The position numbers and the translations under genes are program-made. A model generated the notes under the pieces. It searched no databases. It worked only from the letters and a program-made list of their open reading frames with translations, and was not told where the DNA came from. DNA of 64,000 nt, from NCBI GenBank assembly GCA_025656455.1, contig JAHXHS010000030.1:1-64000 (forward strand), written 5' to 3'. The DNA is from Candidatus Thiodiazotropha sp. (ex Epidulcina cf. delphinae) (lineage in GTDB: Bacteria; Pseudomonadota; Gammaproteobacteria; Chromatiales; Chromatiaceae). This document shows, piece by piece, positions 18,481 to 25,587 of the stretch (position 1 is the stretch's first letter; every line of letters begins with the position of its first letter).

Positions 18481-18709
18481 CAGCGGAATCTCAATGGTGA
18501 GAACTTTTGGGAACGGGGTTATTTTGTAGGAATGTAAGCGCCTTGGGCATAAAGCAAAGCCTGTTGAGGGCGTAACCTAATATGCCTCCGGTCTTGTCGG
18601 AGGTCAGTTAACTCAATGTCGGTAAATCATCGCCTCAGGCAGTGAGGCACGAAGAGGTTCTTGGAAAGGGTGAGCCATTCCCGGCGCGCACCCCAAGAAT
18701 ACACCACAC
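18481..18709. other. Gene-free stretch with degraded repeat fragment
   Basis: No gene is supported. A short open frame reads GKSSPQAVRHEEVLGKGEPF, which could be a transposase tail but is too short to assign. Near 18660 the sequence CTTGGAAAGGGTGAGCCATT matches the inner hairpin of type A elements, and 18701-18712 is a type A right end (ACACCACACTAG). Part of an A element therefore remains, joined to the B element that follows. Confidence 0.4.
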
Positions 18710-18978
18710 TAGTGTAGTGTCCTATACTGTTTGACGTTTTCAGCGTGACGAGAAGCCATTAGCCGCTAGGCGCGTTGCGCAGGGAATGGCGCGCCCTTTC
18801 CAAGGAACGCAACAACGCGGATGATGGCTTCTCGTCGCGCCCGAAGGGAGGCCCACAAATGACTCGATCCTGCGTTGCAGCCCTTGTTAATGGAACAACC
18901 ATTGACTGCGGGCTGCGCCTTGACTCGAGTCATTTGTGGGCCTCTGAAAACGTCAAACAGTATAGGACACTACACTAG
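18710..18978. repeat. TAG-ended double-hairpin element (type B)
   Basis: Exactly 269 bp, the same length as intact type A copies. The ends are 34-bp inverted repeats containing TAGTGTAGTGTCCTATACTG. Hairpin 1 has arms around GACGAGAAGCCATTAGCC and GGATGATGGCTTCTCGTC. The pivot is CCCGAAGGGA. Hairpin 2 has arms around GGCCCACAAATGACTCGA and its complement. The inner core (GGCGCGTTGCGC, GGGAATGGCGCGCCCTTTCC, AACGCAACAACGC) is nearly the same as in type A while the stems are different. Confidence 0.8.
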
Positions 18979-19059
18979 ACTCAGGCTAGTAAAAAAACCG
19001 CGAGCGAAGCGAGCACCGCAATTCAACATTCAAAATTCAAAATTATTCCCAACTTTTTT

Positions 19060-19692
19060 ATGAACAAAGAAAAACGCCAGGCAATCTTCGAGCGCCTGCA
19101 AGCGGCCGATCCCAATCCCACCACCGAACTCCGCTATAAAACCCCCTTTGAGCTGCTGGTGGCAGTGATACTCTCTGCCCAGGCGACGGACAAGGGGGTG
19201 AACAAGGTGACCGATAAGCTTTTCCCGGTGGCGAACACACCGGCGGCGATTCAGGACCTGGGTGTGAAAGGGTTGAAGCAATATATCAAGAGCATCGGGT
19301 TGTTTAACACCAAGGCCGACAACATTATCAAAACCTGCCGTATCCTGATCGAGGAGCATGGCGGCGCCGTACCTGAGGAGCGTGGCGCCCTGGAGGCGCT
19401 GCCCGGGGTGGGACGCAAGACGGCCAATGTCGTCTTGAATACTGCATTCGGCCATCCCACAATGGCAGTGGACACGCATATCTTCCGGGTGGCCAATCGC
19501 ACCCGGCTGGCGCCGGGCAAGAATCCGCTGGAGGTGGAGAAGAAGCTGCTGCGCTTTACCCCGCCAACGTTTTTGCAGGATGCCCATCACTGGCTGATCC
19601 TGCATGGCCGTTATACCTGCATCGCTCGCAAGCCGAGATGCGAGAGCTGCGTGATCGAAGATCTGTGTGAATACAAAGATAAAGCGGTATAG
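19060..19692 (+). CDS. nth: Endonuclease III
   Basis: Nth is a bifunctional DNA glycosylase/AP lyase that removes oxidised pyrimidines. The 210-residue protein has the helix-hairpin-helix LPGVGRKTANVVLN with catalytic Lys120 and the partner Asp138 in VDTHIFRVANR, at the same numbers as in E. coli. The C-terminal [4Fe-4S] loop has cysteines at 187, 194, 197 and 203 (spacing 6-2-5). It leads a four-gene cluster with DUF302, DUF1841 and a small membrane protein. The AATT-type repeat half ends 14 bp upstream. Confidence 0.98.
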   Translation: MNKEKRQAIFERLQAADPNPTTELRYKTPFELLVAVILSAQATDKGVNKVTDKLFPVANTPAAIQDLGVKGLKQYIKSIGLFNTKADNIIKTCRILIEEHGGAVPEERGALEALPGVGRKTANVVLNTAFGHPTMAVDTHIFRVANRTRLAPGKNPLEVEKKLLRFTPPTFLQDAHHWLILHGRYTCIARKPRCESCVIEDLCEYKDKAV

Positions 19693-19720
19693 TCATCAAT
19701 TAATGCCGGAGGAGATGGAG

Positions 19721-20176
19721 ATGAAAATAATGCCCCCCCTGATAGCACTCTTTTTATTGCTGGCTGTGACCAGTCTCCAGGCGGAGACCGGGTTGATCAA
19801 TGTGGCCAGTCAGTTCAGTGTGCAGGAGACCGCCGACCGATTTGCCGCTGCCGTGGAGAAGGCTGGATTGAAGGTGTTCAGCCGTATCGACCATGCGGCG
19901 GGTGCGGCAAAGGTGGAGGTCTCCCTGCGGCCGACCCAATTGATTATCTTCGGCAGTCCCAAGGTCGGTACGGCATTGCTGACCAGTGATCAGCGTATCG
20001 GTATCGATCTGCCGCTGAAGGCGTTGGCATGGCGTGACGCGGAAGGTCAGGTCTGGTTGAGCTATAACAGCACGGACCACCTTTTCGGACGCTTTGCCAT
20101 CGATGACAGGGCGCCGGTGAAAGCGAAGATCACCGGGGCGCTGGCAAAATTCTCCCGCGCGGCCACCCAGCCCTGA
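19721..20176 (+). CDS. DUF302-family exported protein
   Basis: The 151-residue protein has an N-terminal signal peptide (MKIMPPLIALFLLLAVTSLQ, cleavage after AE likely) and a DUF302 domain, seen as VQETADRFAAAVEKAGLKVF and PTQLIIFGSPKVGTALLTSD. The ATG at 19721 is chosen because GGAGGAG at 19708-19714 is correctly spaced; the frame is open upstream into nth but without support. DUF302 proteins are small periplasmic or cytosolic proteins of unclear role. It starts 28 bp after nth. Confidence 0.85.
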   Translation: MKIMPPLIALFLLLAVTSLQAETGLINVASQFSVQETADRFAAAVEKAGLKVFSRIDHAAGAAKVEVSLRPTQLIIFGSPKVGTALLTSDQRIGIDLPLKALAWRDAEGQVWLSYNSTDHLFGRFAIDDRAPVKAKITGALAKFSRAATQP

Positions 20177-20186
20177 AGATTCAAAA

Positions 20187-20615
20187 ATGATCAGTGGCGA
20201 TCGCACTCAGTTACGTCAGGTTTTCTTCGAGGCCTGGCGAAAACATCGGGCCGGTGAAACGATGGAACCCTTGGAAGCGATGGTCTCAGGCGTGGTGGTA
20301 AAGCATCCTGAGTACCATGCCATGCTGAGCGACCGGGAAAAGGCCCTTCAGCAGGATTTCCTGCCCGAGGGCGGGGAGAACAATCCCTATCTGCACATGG
20401 CGATGCATATCAGTCTGTTGGAACAGGTCACCACGGATCGCCCGTCAGGCATCGCCGGGCACTACCAGCGTCTCTGTCGGCGTCTGGGCGATGAGCATCA
20501 GGCGGAACATCAACTGATGGAGTGCCTGGGGCGGATGTTGTGGGAGGCTCAATCGGCCGGGCGGATGCCCGACGAGCAGGCCTATCTTCAATGTATCAAG
20601 CGGTTGGTCGGCTGA
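20187..20615 (+). CDS. DUF1841-family protein
   Basis: The 142-residue protein starts MISGDRTQLRQVFFEAWRKH and contains HPEYHAMLSDREKALQQDFL and NPYLHMAMHISLLEQVTTDR, with the conserved His-rich NPfLHmamH segment of DUF1841. It is found next to nth in several gammaproteobacteria (family knowledge), and here lies 10 bp after the DUF302 gene. Its function is unknown. Its stop codon shares a base with the ATG of the next gene. Confidence 0.9.
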   Translation: MISGDRTQLRQVFFEAWRKHRAGETMEPLEAMVSGVVVKHPEYHAMLSDREKALQQDFLPEGGENNPYLHMAMHISLLEQVTTDRPSGIAGHYQRLCRRLGDEHQAEHQLMECLGRMLWEAQSAGRMPDEQAYLQCIKRLVG

Positions 20616-20824
20616 TGGCTCCGGTCGATGCTTCAAACTGCACCCTATGCCGGGTCATGCGGGGCCTGGCGTTTGGCGGGATGGGGGCGGCGATCGGCGG
20701 TTATGGTGCGATATTTTTCGGAGTCGATCGAAACGAGGCGATCTATTATGCCCTGTTCGGCGCCTTGGTGCTTACCGCCATCGTGGAACGCAGACGTCGA
20801 AAAAAGACTAAACCCCATGATTGA
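20615..20824 (+). CDS. Small two-helix membrane protein
   Basis: The 69-residue protein begins MAPVDASNCTLCRVMRGLAF and has two hydrophobic segments, about 16-35 (GLAFGGMGAAIGGYGAIFFG) and 41-56 (AIYYALFGALVLTAIV), followed by a strongly basic tail RRRRKKTKPHD. A CxxC pair is at residues 10 and 13. The ATG overlaps the DUF1841 stop by one base (TGATG), which argues that it is translated. The family is not recognised. Confidence 0.6.
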   Translation: MAPVDASNCTLCRVMRGLAFGGMGAAIGGYGAIFFGVDRNEAIYYALFGALVLTAIVERRRRKKTKPHD

Positions 20825-20838
20825 AATTGCGGGCTAGT

Positions 20839-20982
20839 TAGTGTCCGTCCGGAAAGAAAAACTCTCGCAAAGGCGCCAAGATCGCAAAGTTATAACTTAT
20901 TGTTTTTTTATTGTATTTATTTTTCCTTGGCGATCTTTGCGTCTTTGCGAGAGAAATTGTCTTGTTTCTAGACGGATACTAG
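20839..20982. repeat. TAG-ended palindromic element with TTTGCG core
   Basis: Left end TAGTGTCCGTCCGGAAA pairs with a right end whose complement is TAGTATCCGTCTAGAAA. Inside, CTCTCGCAAAGGCGCCAAG and its complement form a long hairpin around an AT-rich loop. The Ctttgcg core is a dispersed repeat type seen in many bacteria; here it carries the TAG...CTA ends of the local superfamily. The element lies in the convergent intergenic gap and ends one base before the TAA of the next gene. Confidence 0.65.
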
Positions 20983-21747
20983 TTATTGGGAGTAGCCCGG
21001 TTTGTCCCAGGGTCTGAATTTCATGGTTTGTTCTTGTGGCATGCCGGCGTCAGTTCCGGTTTGCGGTGCATAACGGGTTACCGGTGGTTGGCCGGGGTAG
21101 CTCATGGGCGGCTGAGTCCTTTGAAAATATTCGGCGTCGGTGGGATTGCTCGCGGGGAGGGGTGGCGCCTGGGTTACCGGCGAGGGCACCGATGTTTCGT
21201 CCGCCATCGGTCGAGGTGGTGTTTCAGTCATTGGCGAGGCCGCTGGGGTTGGTTGGGTGTTGTCCAACGGACGAAAACGATACCGCTTCTGAAGGGAGGA
21301 GTGGTAACCGGGCGTGACGCTGAGAGGCTCGGGTGTGTTCGACCTGTTGTTGTCACTGCCGGCCGGCACCGGATTGCTCGGCGCGGGTGCGGCTGGCGGT
21401 GTCTGAGGTCGATACTGGTATGGGGTTGAAGAATAGGCGGGGGCAGGCGCCGCGCCGCCGTAATCGTACACCGGCGGTTGCCCATAGGGGACTCCCGGAT
21501 AGGCGTAGCCTGGCGGGTATCCCGGGGGCGCCGGGTAGGCATATCGGTAGTCGTTGTATCCGCCGCGGTTTGCGGAATTGCCGAACAGGTTATGCATCGG
21601 ATTCATCATTCCACCCATCATGTTGCCCGGGTTGACGCCGAACCGCCTGTTTTCATAGTTTGGAGAGGCGTAGGTCGGCTCGGCGGCGTGGAGATGGGCG
21701 GTGATAAGAATCGAACCGCAGAAAATAGGCCATACCGTGCGCGTCAT
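20983..21747 (-). CDS. Proline-rich secreted protein of unknown function
   Basis: The 254-residue protein has a signal peptide (MTRTVWPIFCGSILITAHLH, then AAEP) and a low-complexity body rich in Pro, Tyr, Gly and Ala (GYPPGYAYPGVPYGQPPVYD), with an NPGNMMGGMMNPM patch. It ends with FRPWDKPGYSQ, and FRPLD and FRPWD motifs occur twice. The ATG at 21747 is preferred because AGAGGA is 8 bases upstream and it gives a proper signal peptide; a start 9 codons upstream exists. It may be an envelope or matrix-like protein. No family is recognised. Confidence 0.6.
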   Translation of the reverse strand: MTRTVWPIFCGSILITAHLHAAEPTYASPNYENRRFGVNPGNMMGGMMNPMHNLFGNSANRGGYNDYRYAYPAPPGYPPGYAYPGVPYGQPPVYDYGGAAPAPAYSSTPYQYRPQTPPAAPAPSNPVPAGSDNNRSNTPEPLSVTPGYHSSLQKRYRFRPLDNTQPTPAASPMTETPPRPMADETSVPSPVTQAPPLPASNPTDAEYFQRTQPPMSYPGQPPVTRYAPQTGTDAGMPQEQTMKFRPWDKPGYSQ

Positions 21748-21803
21748 GATGGGATTCCTCTGAAGGGTGGTCATTTTATTCTACTGATAACCCGATATTA
21801 CAC

Positions 21804-22070
21804 GAGTACTCCTTCAACATGATAATGATGGGTTCAGTTGGTCTGTCAGCGTTCAGGACAAGGCGCGCCTCGCGGTGAATCTGAGTCCTTTACAAGAGGC
21901 GCAACGCGGTCATGGACGCTGACAGAGCAACCCTTCGGGCGCGCCTGTGGTGTCCCGCGGCGGCGTTGCAGTGCTTGACAAGGACTCAGGCCATTGCCTG
22001 CGCACTGCGCCTTGCCGCGAAACACCACAGGAGCGCTGAACCCATCATTATCATGTTGAAGGAGTACTAG
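21804..22070. repeat. TAG-ended double-hairpin element (type D)
   Basis: Inverted ends contain GTACTCCTTCAACATGATAA; the right end, complemented, starts TAGTACTCC, while the left has GAG in place of TAG. Hairpin 1 arms are CTGTCAGCGTTC/GGACGCTGACAG, the pivot is CCCTTCGGGC and hairpin 2 arms are GCGCCTGTGGTGT and ACACCACAGGAGC. Core motifs ACAAGGCGC, GCAACGC, GCGTTGCA and GCGCCTTG are kept. The type A element at 22068 follows with a shared TAG. Confidence 0.75.
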
Positions 22071-22336
22071 TGTGGTGTAACGTATAAACTGTACCAATCA
22101 GAGGCCCGTCAATGCCTCAAGACCAGGCGCAGCGCGCAGACAATGGCAGCGCCCTTGTTAAGCGCTGCAACGCAGGATTGAGGCATTGACGGGCCTCCCT
22201 TCGGGCGAGACGCTAAGCCGTCATCTGCGTTGTTGCGTTGCTTGGAAAGGGCGCGCCATTCCCGGCGCAACGCGCCTAGCAGCTAACGGCTTAGCGTCTC
22301 GCTGATTGGTACAGTTTATACGTTACACCACACTAG
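22068..22336. repeat. TAG-ended double-hairpin element (type A, copy 1)
   Basis: A 269-bp copy. The 34-bp inverted ends start TAGTGTGGTGTAACGTATAA. Hairpin 1 arms are GGCCCGTCAATGCCTCAA and its complement, the pivot is CCCTTCGGGC and hairpin 2 arms are GAGACGCTAAGCCGTCA and its near complement. Copies at 25321 and 30143 are almost identical, the latter inverted, showing recent spread. Both ends abut other elements (D and a C end) through shared CTAG. Confidence 0.85.
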
Positions 22337-22367
22337 TGTAGTGTCTCAAATTGATTGGTAATATCAG
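22334..22367. repeat. Solo 34-bp element end (type C)
   Basis: The sequence TAGTGTAGTGTCTCAAATTG continues to ATATCAG, exactly 34 bp, with the same start (TAGTGT) and end (TCAG) as the A, B and D ends but a different middle. Only this end is present; beyond it begins the sfsA coding region (ATG at 22373). The rest of the element was lost, or sfsA lies where it was. Confidence 0.55.
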
Positions 22368-22372
22368 CGTTA

Positions 22373-23086
22373 ATGCAACTACCTCCGCTTACCGACGGCC
22401 GGATCCTCAACCGCTATAAGCGTTTTCTCGCCGATGTGGAGTTACCCGGCGGCGAGGTGGTCACGGTTCACTGTCCGAATACCGGCAGTATGCGCGGATG
22501 CTGGGAACCGGGGGCCCCGGTGCAGATCAGTCACAGCGACAACCCACGCCGCAAGCTGGCCTGGACCCTGGAGCGGGTGGACATGGGCAGGGGTTGGGTC
22601 GGAGTCCACACCGGCCGCACCAATCCCGTGGTGGAGGAGGCGCTGCATGCTGGGGTCTTGGCCCCGCTTCGCGGCTACCATTCAATAGCACGGGAGGTTC
22701 CGTTCTCGCTGATAGCCGGCGAGCGATCCAGGTTCGACTTCTTCCTCTCTCAGGGAAAGGCCGCTGATGCCTGGGTCGAGGTGAAGAATGTGACCCTGTT
22801 GCTGAACGACGGGCTAAGTTTCCCCGATGCGGTGACAGTGCGGGGACGCAAACATCTGGAAGCCCTTGCCGAGGCCTGCCGGCAAGGTCTCAGGGGTATT
22901 ATGGTGTATGCCCTGAATCGCCCGGAAGGCGACTGTTTTCGGCCGGCCGATGAGATCGATCGGGCTTATGGCGAGACCCTGCGCCGTGTCGTGCATGAGT
23001 CGGGCGTGGAGCTCGTTGGCGTTCGTATCGAGCACCGAGAAAGCTCGATGCGGGTGGTGGGTGAAGTGCCGGTGGTGTTGGATTGA
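22373..23086 (+). CDS. sfsA: SfsA family protein
   Basis: SfsA (sugar fermentation stimulation protein) is a nucleic-acid-binding, nuclease-fold protein. The 237-residue product has the N-terminal LTDGRILNRYKRFLADVELP, VHCPNTGSMRGCWEPGAPV, the active-site-like RFDFFL...WVEVKNVTL and FPDAVTVRGRKHLEAL, all hallmarks. The ATG at 22373 gives the family N-terminus; an upstream TTG frame runs into the repeat end. The start codon is only 5 bp from the repeat and there is no clear Shine-Dalgarno, so expression may be affected. Confidence 0.95.
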   Translation: MQLPPLTDGRILNRYKRFLADVELPGGEVVTVHCPNTGSMRGCWEPGAPVQISHSDNPRRKLAWTLERVDMGRGWVGVHTGRTNPVVEEALHAGVLAPLRGYHSIAREVPFSLIAGERSRFDFFLSQGKAADAWVEVKNVTLLLNDGLSFPDAVTVRGRKHLEALAEACRQGLRGIMVYALNRPEGDCFRPADEIDRAYGETLRRVVHESGVELVGVRIEHRESSMRVVGEVPVVLD

Positions 23087-23107
23087 GTGAGGCGAAGCCG
23101 GTGGTTC

Positions 23108-23959
23108 TCAATAACCCATGGAGGCGAGGTCGAGGCCGGAGGGGATTTTCGGTAGGGAGCCGATACCGGTCAACACCTCGCCATTGGGCTGCAGCCCGAT
23201 CCATCTGTAGCCTGGCGGCGTCGGGTCGATGGAAAAATCGTCTTCGCCGGCCGTGAATTGCACACAGGTCGAGGGCGAACCGATCAGTCTGACACCGTTG
23301 TGGCGGCTCTCGAACGCTTGATGGATATGCCCGCAAAGGATGGCCTTGACCTGGGGGTGATGCCTGAGCAGGCCGAAAAAAACACCGGGATTGTTGAGCG
23401 CCATGGTGTCCATCCAGCGACTGCCGACAGGCAGGGGATGGTGGTGCATGCAGATCAGGGTGTGCTTCTCGGGGTGGGCCTCGAGCAGTACCTTGAGCAG
23501 CGACATTTGCCGGGCATCGATACTCCCCCCGTCGTTGTCGGGTATGGTGGAGTCGAGGAATATCAGCGACCAGCCTTTCGCCTGTACACTGGGCAGGCAG
23601 TGCACATTGTCCTGGTTCATCAACTGCTTCATCTTGCCCGGCAGATCGTGGTTGCCGGGTAGGCAGTAGGTCGGTATCTCGGCCAATTTAAATCTACCCA
23701 TCAGCCGTTTGTAGCCGGTGTCGGAGGCGTCATGCACCAGGTCGCCGGTAGCCAGCAACAGATCCGGCCTGCCGCTCTCCAGCAGCGCCTGGGCAAGCAC
23801 CTGATCGAAGGTCTCCAGGGTATTGATGCCTAGAAGGCAGCGAGACGGATCCGCATAGAGATGGCTGTCCGTCAGCTGCAGCACGTTCAGACTTTCGGCG
23901 GGAAGGCGCTGAAAGGTCGTCGGCTTGTTGTCAGGACTGCTACCCATAGAGCGGTTCAT
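23108..23959 (-). CDS. cpdA: 3',5'-cyclic-AMP phosphodiesterase
   Basis: CpdA is a class III metallophosphoesterase that hydrolyses cAMP. The 283-residue form shows the metal-site motifs in order: LTDSHLYAD, ATGDLVHD, LPGNHD, CMHHHPLPVGS and LCGHIHQAFE. The signature VQFTAGEDDFSIDPTPPGYR near the end is typical. An alternative GTG start lies 30 codons upstream, but that extension is not family-like; the ATG at 23959 or 23947 is more likely. It is convergent with sfsA. Confidence 0.93.
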   Translation of the reverse strand: MNRSMGSSPDNKPTTFQRLPAESLNVLQLTDSHLYADPSRCLLGINTLETFDQVLAQALLESGRPDLLLATGDLVHDASDTGYKRLMGRFKLAEIPTYCLPGNHDLPGKMKQLMNQDNVHCLPSVQAKGWSLIFLDSTIPDNDGGSIDARQMSLLKVLLEAHPEKHTLICMHHHPLPVGSRWMDTMALNNPGVFFGLLRHHPQVKAILCGHIHQAFESRHNGVRLIGSPSTCVQFTAGEDDFSIDPTPPGYRWIGLQPNGEVLTGIGSLPKIPSGLDLASMGY

Positions 23960-24184
23960 CTTGCTGTTTTTCAGGCTGACGAGCAATTTGGTTCTCCGGG
24001 CCTCATCAGGTTGATTTTCATATTGACATAATAGTAGATCAGGATTCACTAAAGAAAAAACCGATATTTTGCTTCTTTGCCCTAAGGTTAGAAATTATTC
24101 CAGATTCTTCTTCGATTTCTGCCGAAGCGTTAACATTTTTTCGGTCAATTAGTTTTTTCTATCCTCTCGACTACACTATAGGTT

Positions 24185-25141
24185 ATGACACTCAATGAAC
24201 TCCGTTATATCGTTGCAGTGGCTCAGAAACGGCATTTTGGACACGCGGCCGAGGCCTGCTATGTCAGTCAGCCCACCCTCAGTGTGGCGGTAAAGAAACT
24301 GGAGGAGGAGCTGGGTGTCGGACTATTCGAGCGGGGGCAGGGTGAAGTCAGTCTGACCGTTGCGGGTGAACGCATAGTGACCCAGGCGCAACGGGTCTTG
24401 GAAGAGGCGGGGATGATCCGCCAACTTGCCAGTCAGAGCGTGGACCAGTTGGTCGGGCCGCTTCGCGTCGGCGCGATCCATACCGTGGGGCCCTATCTGT
24501 TTCCACACCTGGTGCCGGTGCTCAATCGGCAGGCCGGCGAGATGCCGCTGGTGATCCGGGAAAATTTTACCGGCGTGCTGACCGAGCAGCTCAAGCAGGG
24601 GGATCTGGATGTCATCATCATCTCATATCCCTACGAAGAGCCGGGTATTATCACCCGGTCGCTCTATGACGAGTCTTTCTCTGTACTGATGCCGGTCAGG
24701 CACCCACTGACAGTGTTTGAGAGCGTGACGGTTCAACAACTGCGGGATGAAGACGTGCTGTTGCTTGGCGAGGGCCACTGTTTTCGCGAGCAGGTGAAGC
24801 AGATCTGTCCCGGCTGTCTGTTGAAGAGCAGTAGCGACAGCAATCTCCAGAAAAACCTGGAGGGCGGTTCGTTGGAGACCATTCGCTATATGGTGGCCAG
24901 CGGTATCGGCATCACAGTGCTGCCTGACACGGCCATCGGGGTGGATTACCTGCGCTGGGATCTGCTCACCACCCGACCGCTCGCCCTCGAATCTCCTCAG
25001 CGTCGAGTCGCATTGGCCTGGCGCAAGAGCTTTCCCCGCCCACGGGCCATAGCCCTGCTGTGGGAGTCGATCCGCGCCTGCAATCTCAACGGCGTGACCT
25101 TGGTGGATGAAAAGGCCCAGGTCGAAATGGCTGTGGGTTAG
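24185..25141 (+). CDS. oxyR: LysR-type hydrogen-peroxide sensor OxyR
   Basis: OxyR is the thiol-based activator of peroxide defence genes. The 318-residue protein has the LysR winged helix (MTLNELRYIVAVAQKRHFGH, SQPTLSVAVKKLEEELGVGL). The redox cysteines are Cys199 in GEGHCFREQ and Cys208 in KQICPG, at exactly the positions used in E. coli. No regulated partner (ahpC, katG) is adjacent. The gene's TAG stop (25139-25141) coincides with the left end of a palindromic element. AT-rich DNA upstream from 24050 probably holds its promoter. Confidence 0.97.
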   Translation: MTLNELRYIVAVAQKRHFGHAAEACYVSQPTLSVAVKKLEEELGVGLFERGQGEVSLTVAGERIVTQAQRVLEEAGMIRQLASQSVDQLVGPLRVGAIHTVGPYLFPHLVPVLNRQAGEMPLVIRENFTGVLTEQLKQGDLDVIIISYPYEEPGIITRSLYDESFSVLMPVRHPLTVFESVTVQQLRDEDVLLLGEGHCFREQVKQICPGCLLKSSSDSNLQKNLEGGSLETIRYMVASGIGITVLPDTAIGVDYLRWDLLTTRPLALESPQRRVALAWRKSFPRPRAIALLWESIRACNLNGVTLVDEKAQVEMAVG

Positions 25142-25323
25142 TCCGCATTTCTCACACCTGATCGTAACGAGACGGCTCAAGGGTGGGTGATGAGCGGCTT
25201 TCGCGACCGAGGGGCGCGCAGGCATCGTTGACACGCTGTTGAGCACCCCGACAGAGCGAAAGCCGCTCAGCGCGTGCCATTGGGCCGTCGCAGTCGATAA
25301 GGTGTTAGAAATGCGGGCTAGTG
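25139..25323. repeat. TAG-ended palindromic element (type G)
   Basis: The ends TAGTCCGCATTTCTCACACC and (complement of the right end) TAGCCCGCATTTCTAACACC are inverted repeats. A single inner hairpin has arms GAGCGGCTTTCGC and GCGAAAGCCGCTC. It is shorter (185 bp) than the double-hairpin types. The left TAG is the oxyR stop and the right CTAG is shared with the type A element at 25321. A remnant of the same end (GCGGGCTAG) lies at 20829-20837. Confidence 0.7.
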
Positions 25324-25587
25324 TGGTGTAACGTATAAACTGTACCAATCAGAGGCCCGTCAATGCCTCAAGACCAGGCGCAGCGCGCAGGCAATGGCAG
25401 CGCCCTTGTCAAGTGCTGCAACGCAGGATTGAGGCATTGACGGGCCTCCCTTCGGGCGAGACGCTAAGCCGTCATCTGCGTTGTTGCGTTGCTTGGAAAG
25501 GGCGAGCCATTCCCGGCGCAACGCGCCTAGCAGCTGACGGCTTAGCGTCTCGCTGATTGGTATAGTTTATACGTTACACCACACTAG
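25321..25587. repeat. TAG-ended double-hairpin element (type A, copy 2)
   Basis: 267 bp and nearly identical to the copy at 22068, in the same orientation. Small differences (for example GCGAGCC versus GCGCGCC in the loop) show slight divergence. The right CTA (25584-25586) is the stop codon of the minus-strand aldolase/dehydrogenase gene. It sits in a convergent intergenic gap together with the type G element. Confidence 0.85.

Larger units (their letters stand above)
17382..19046. repeat. AATT-type element split by nested insertions
   Basis: Bases 17382-17440 (AATTGTGAATGTTGAA..., then GCTCGCTTCGCTCGCGG) and 18998-19046 (CCGCGAGCGAAGCGAGC..., then AATTCAACATTCAAAATT) are inverted complements and look like the two halves of one palindromic element like that at 9237-9374. 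About 1.55 kb now separates them, filled by two decayed IS200-like copies and a type B double-hairpin element. This gives a relative age order: AATT element first, then the others. Confidence 0.6.

Noticed and set aside
18590..18709. A TnpB tail or omegaRNA next to the IS200 remnants
   Set aside because: Only about 30 open codons are present with no zinc-finger or RuvC motif, and the end of the frame is type A repeat sequence.
22068..25587. CRISPR array or ncRNA genes in the repeat clusters
   Set aside because: The repeats are long, inverted and few, without regular spacers or direct-repeat periodicity, and no cas genes are present.
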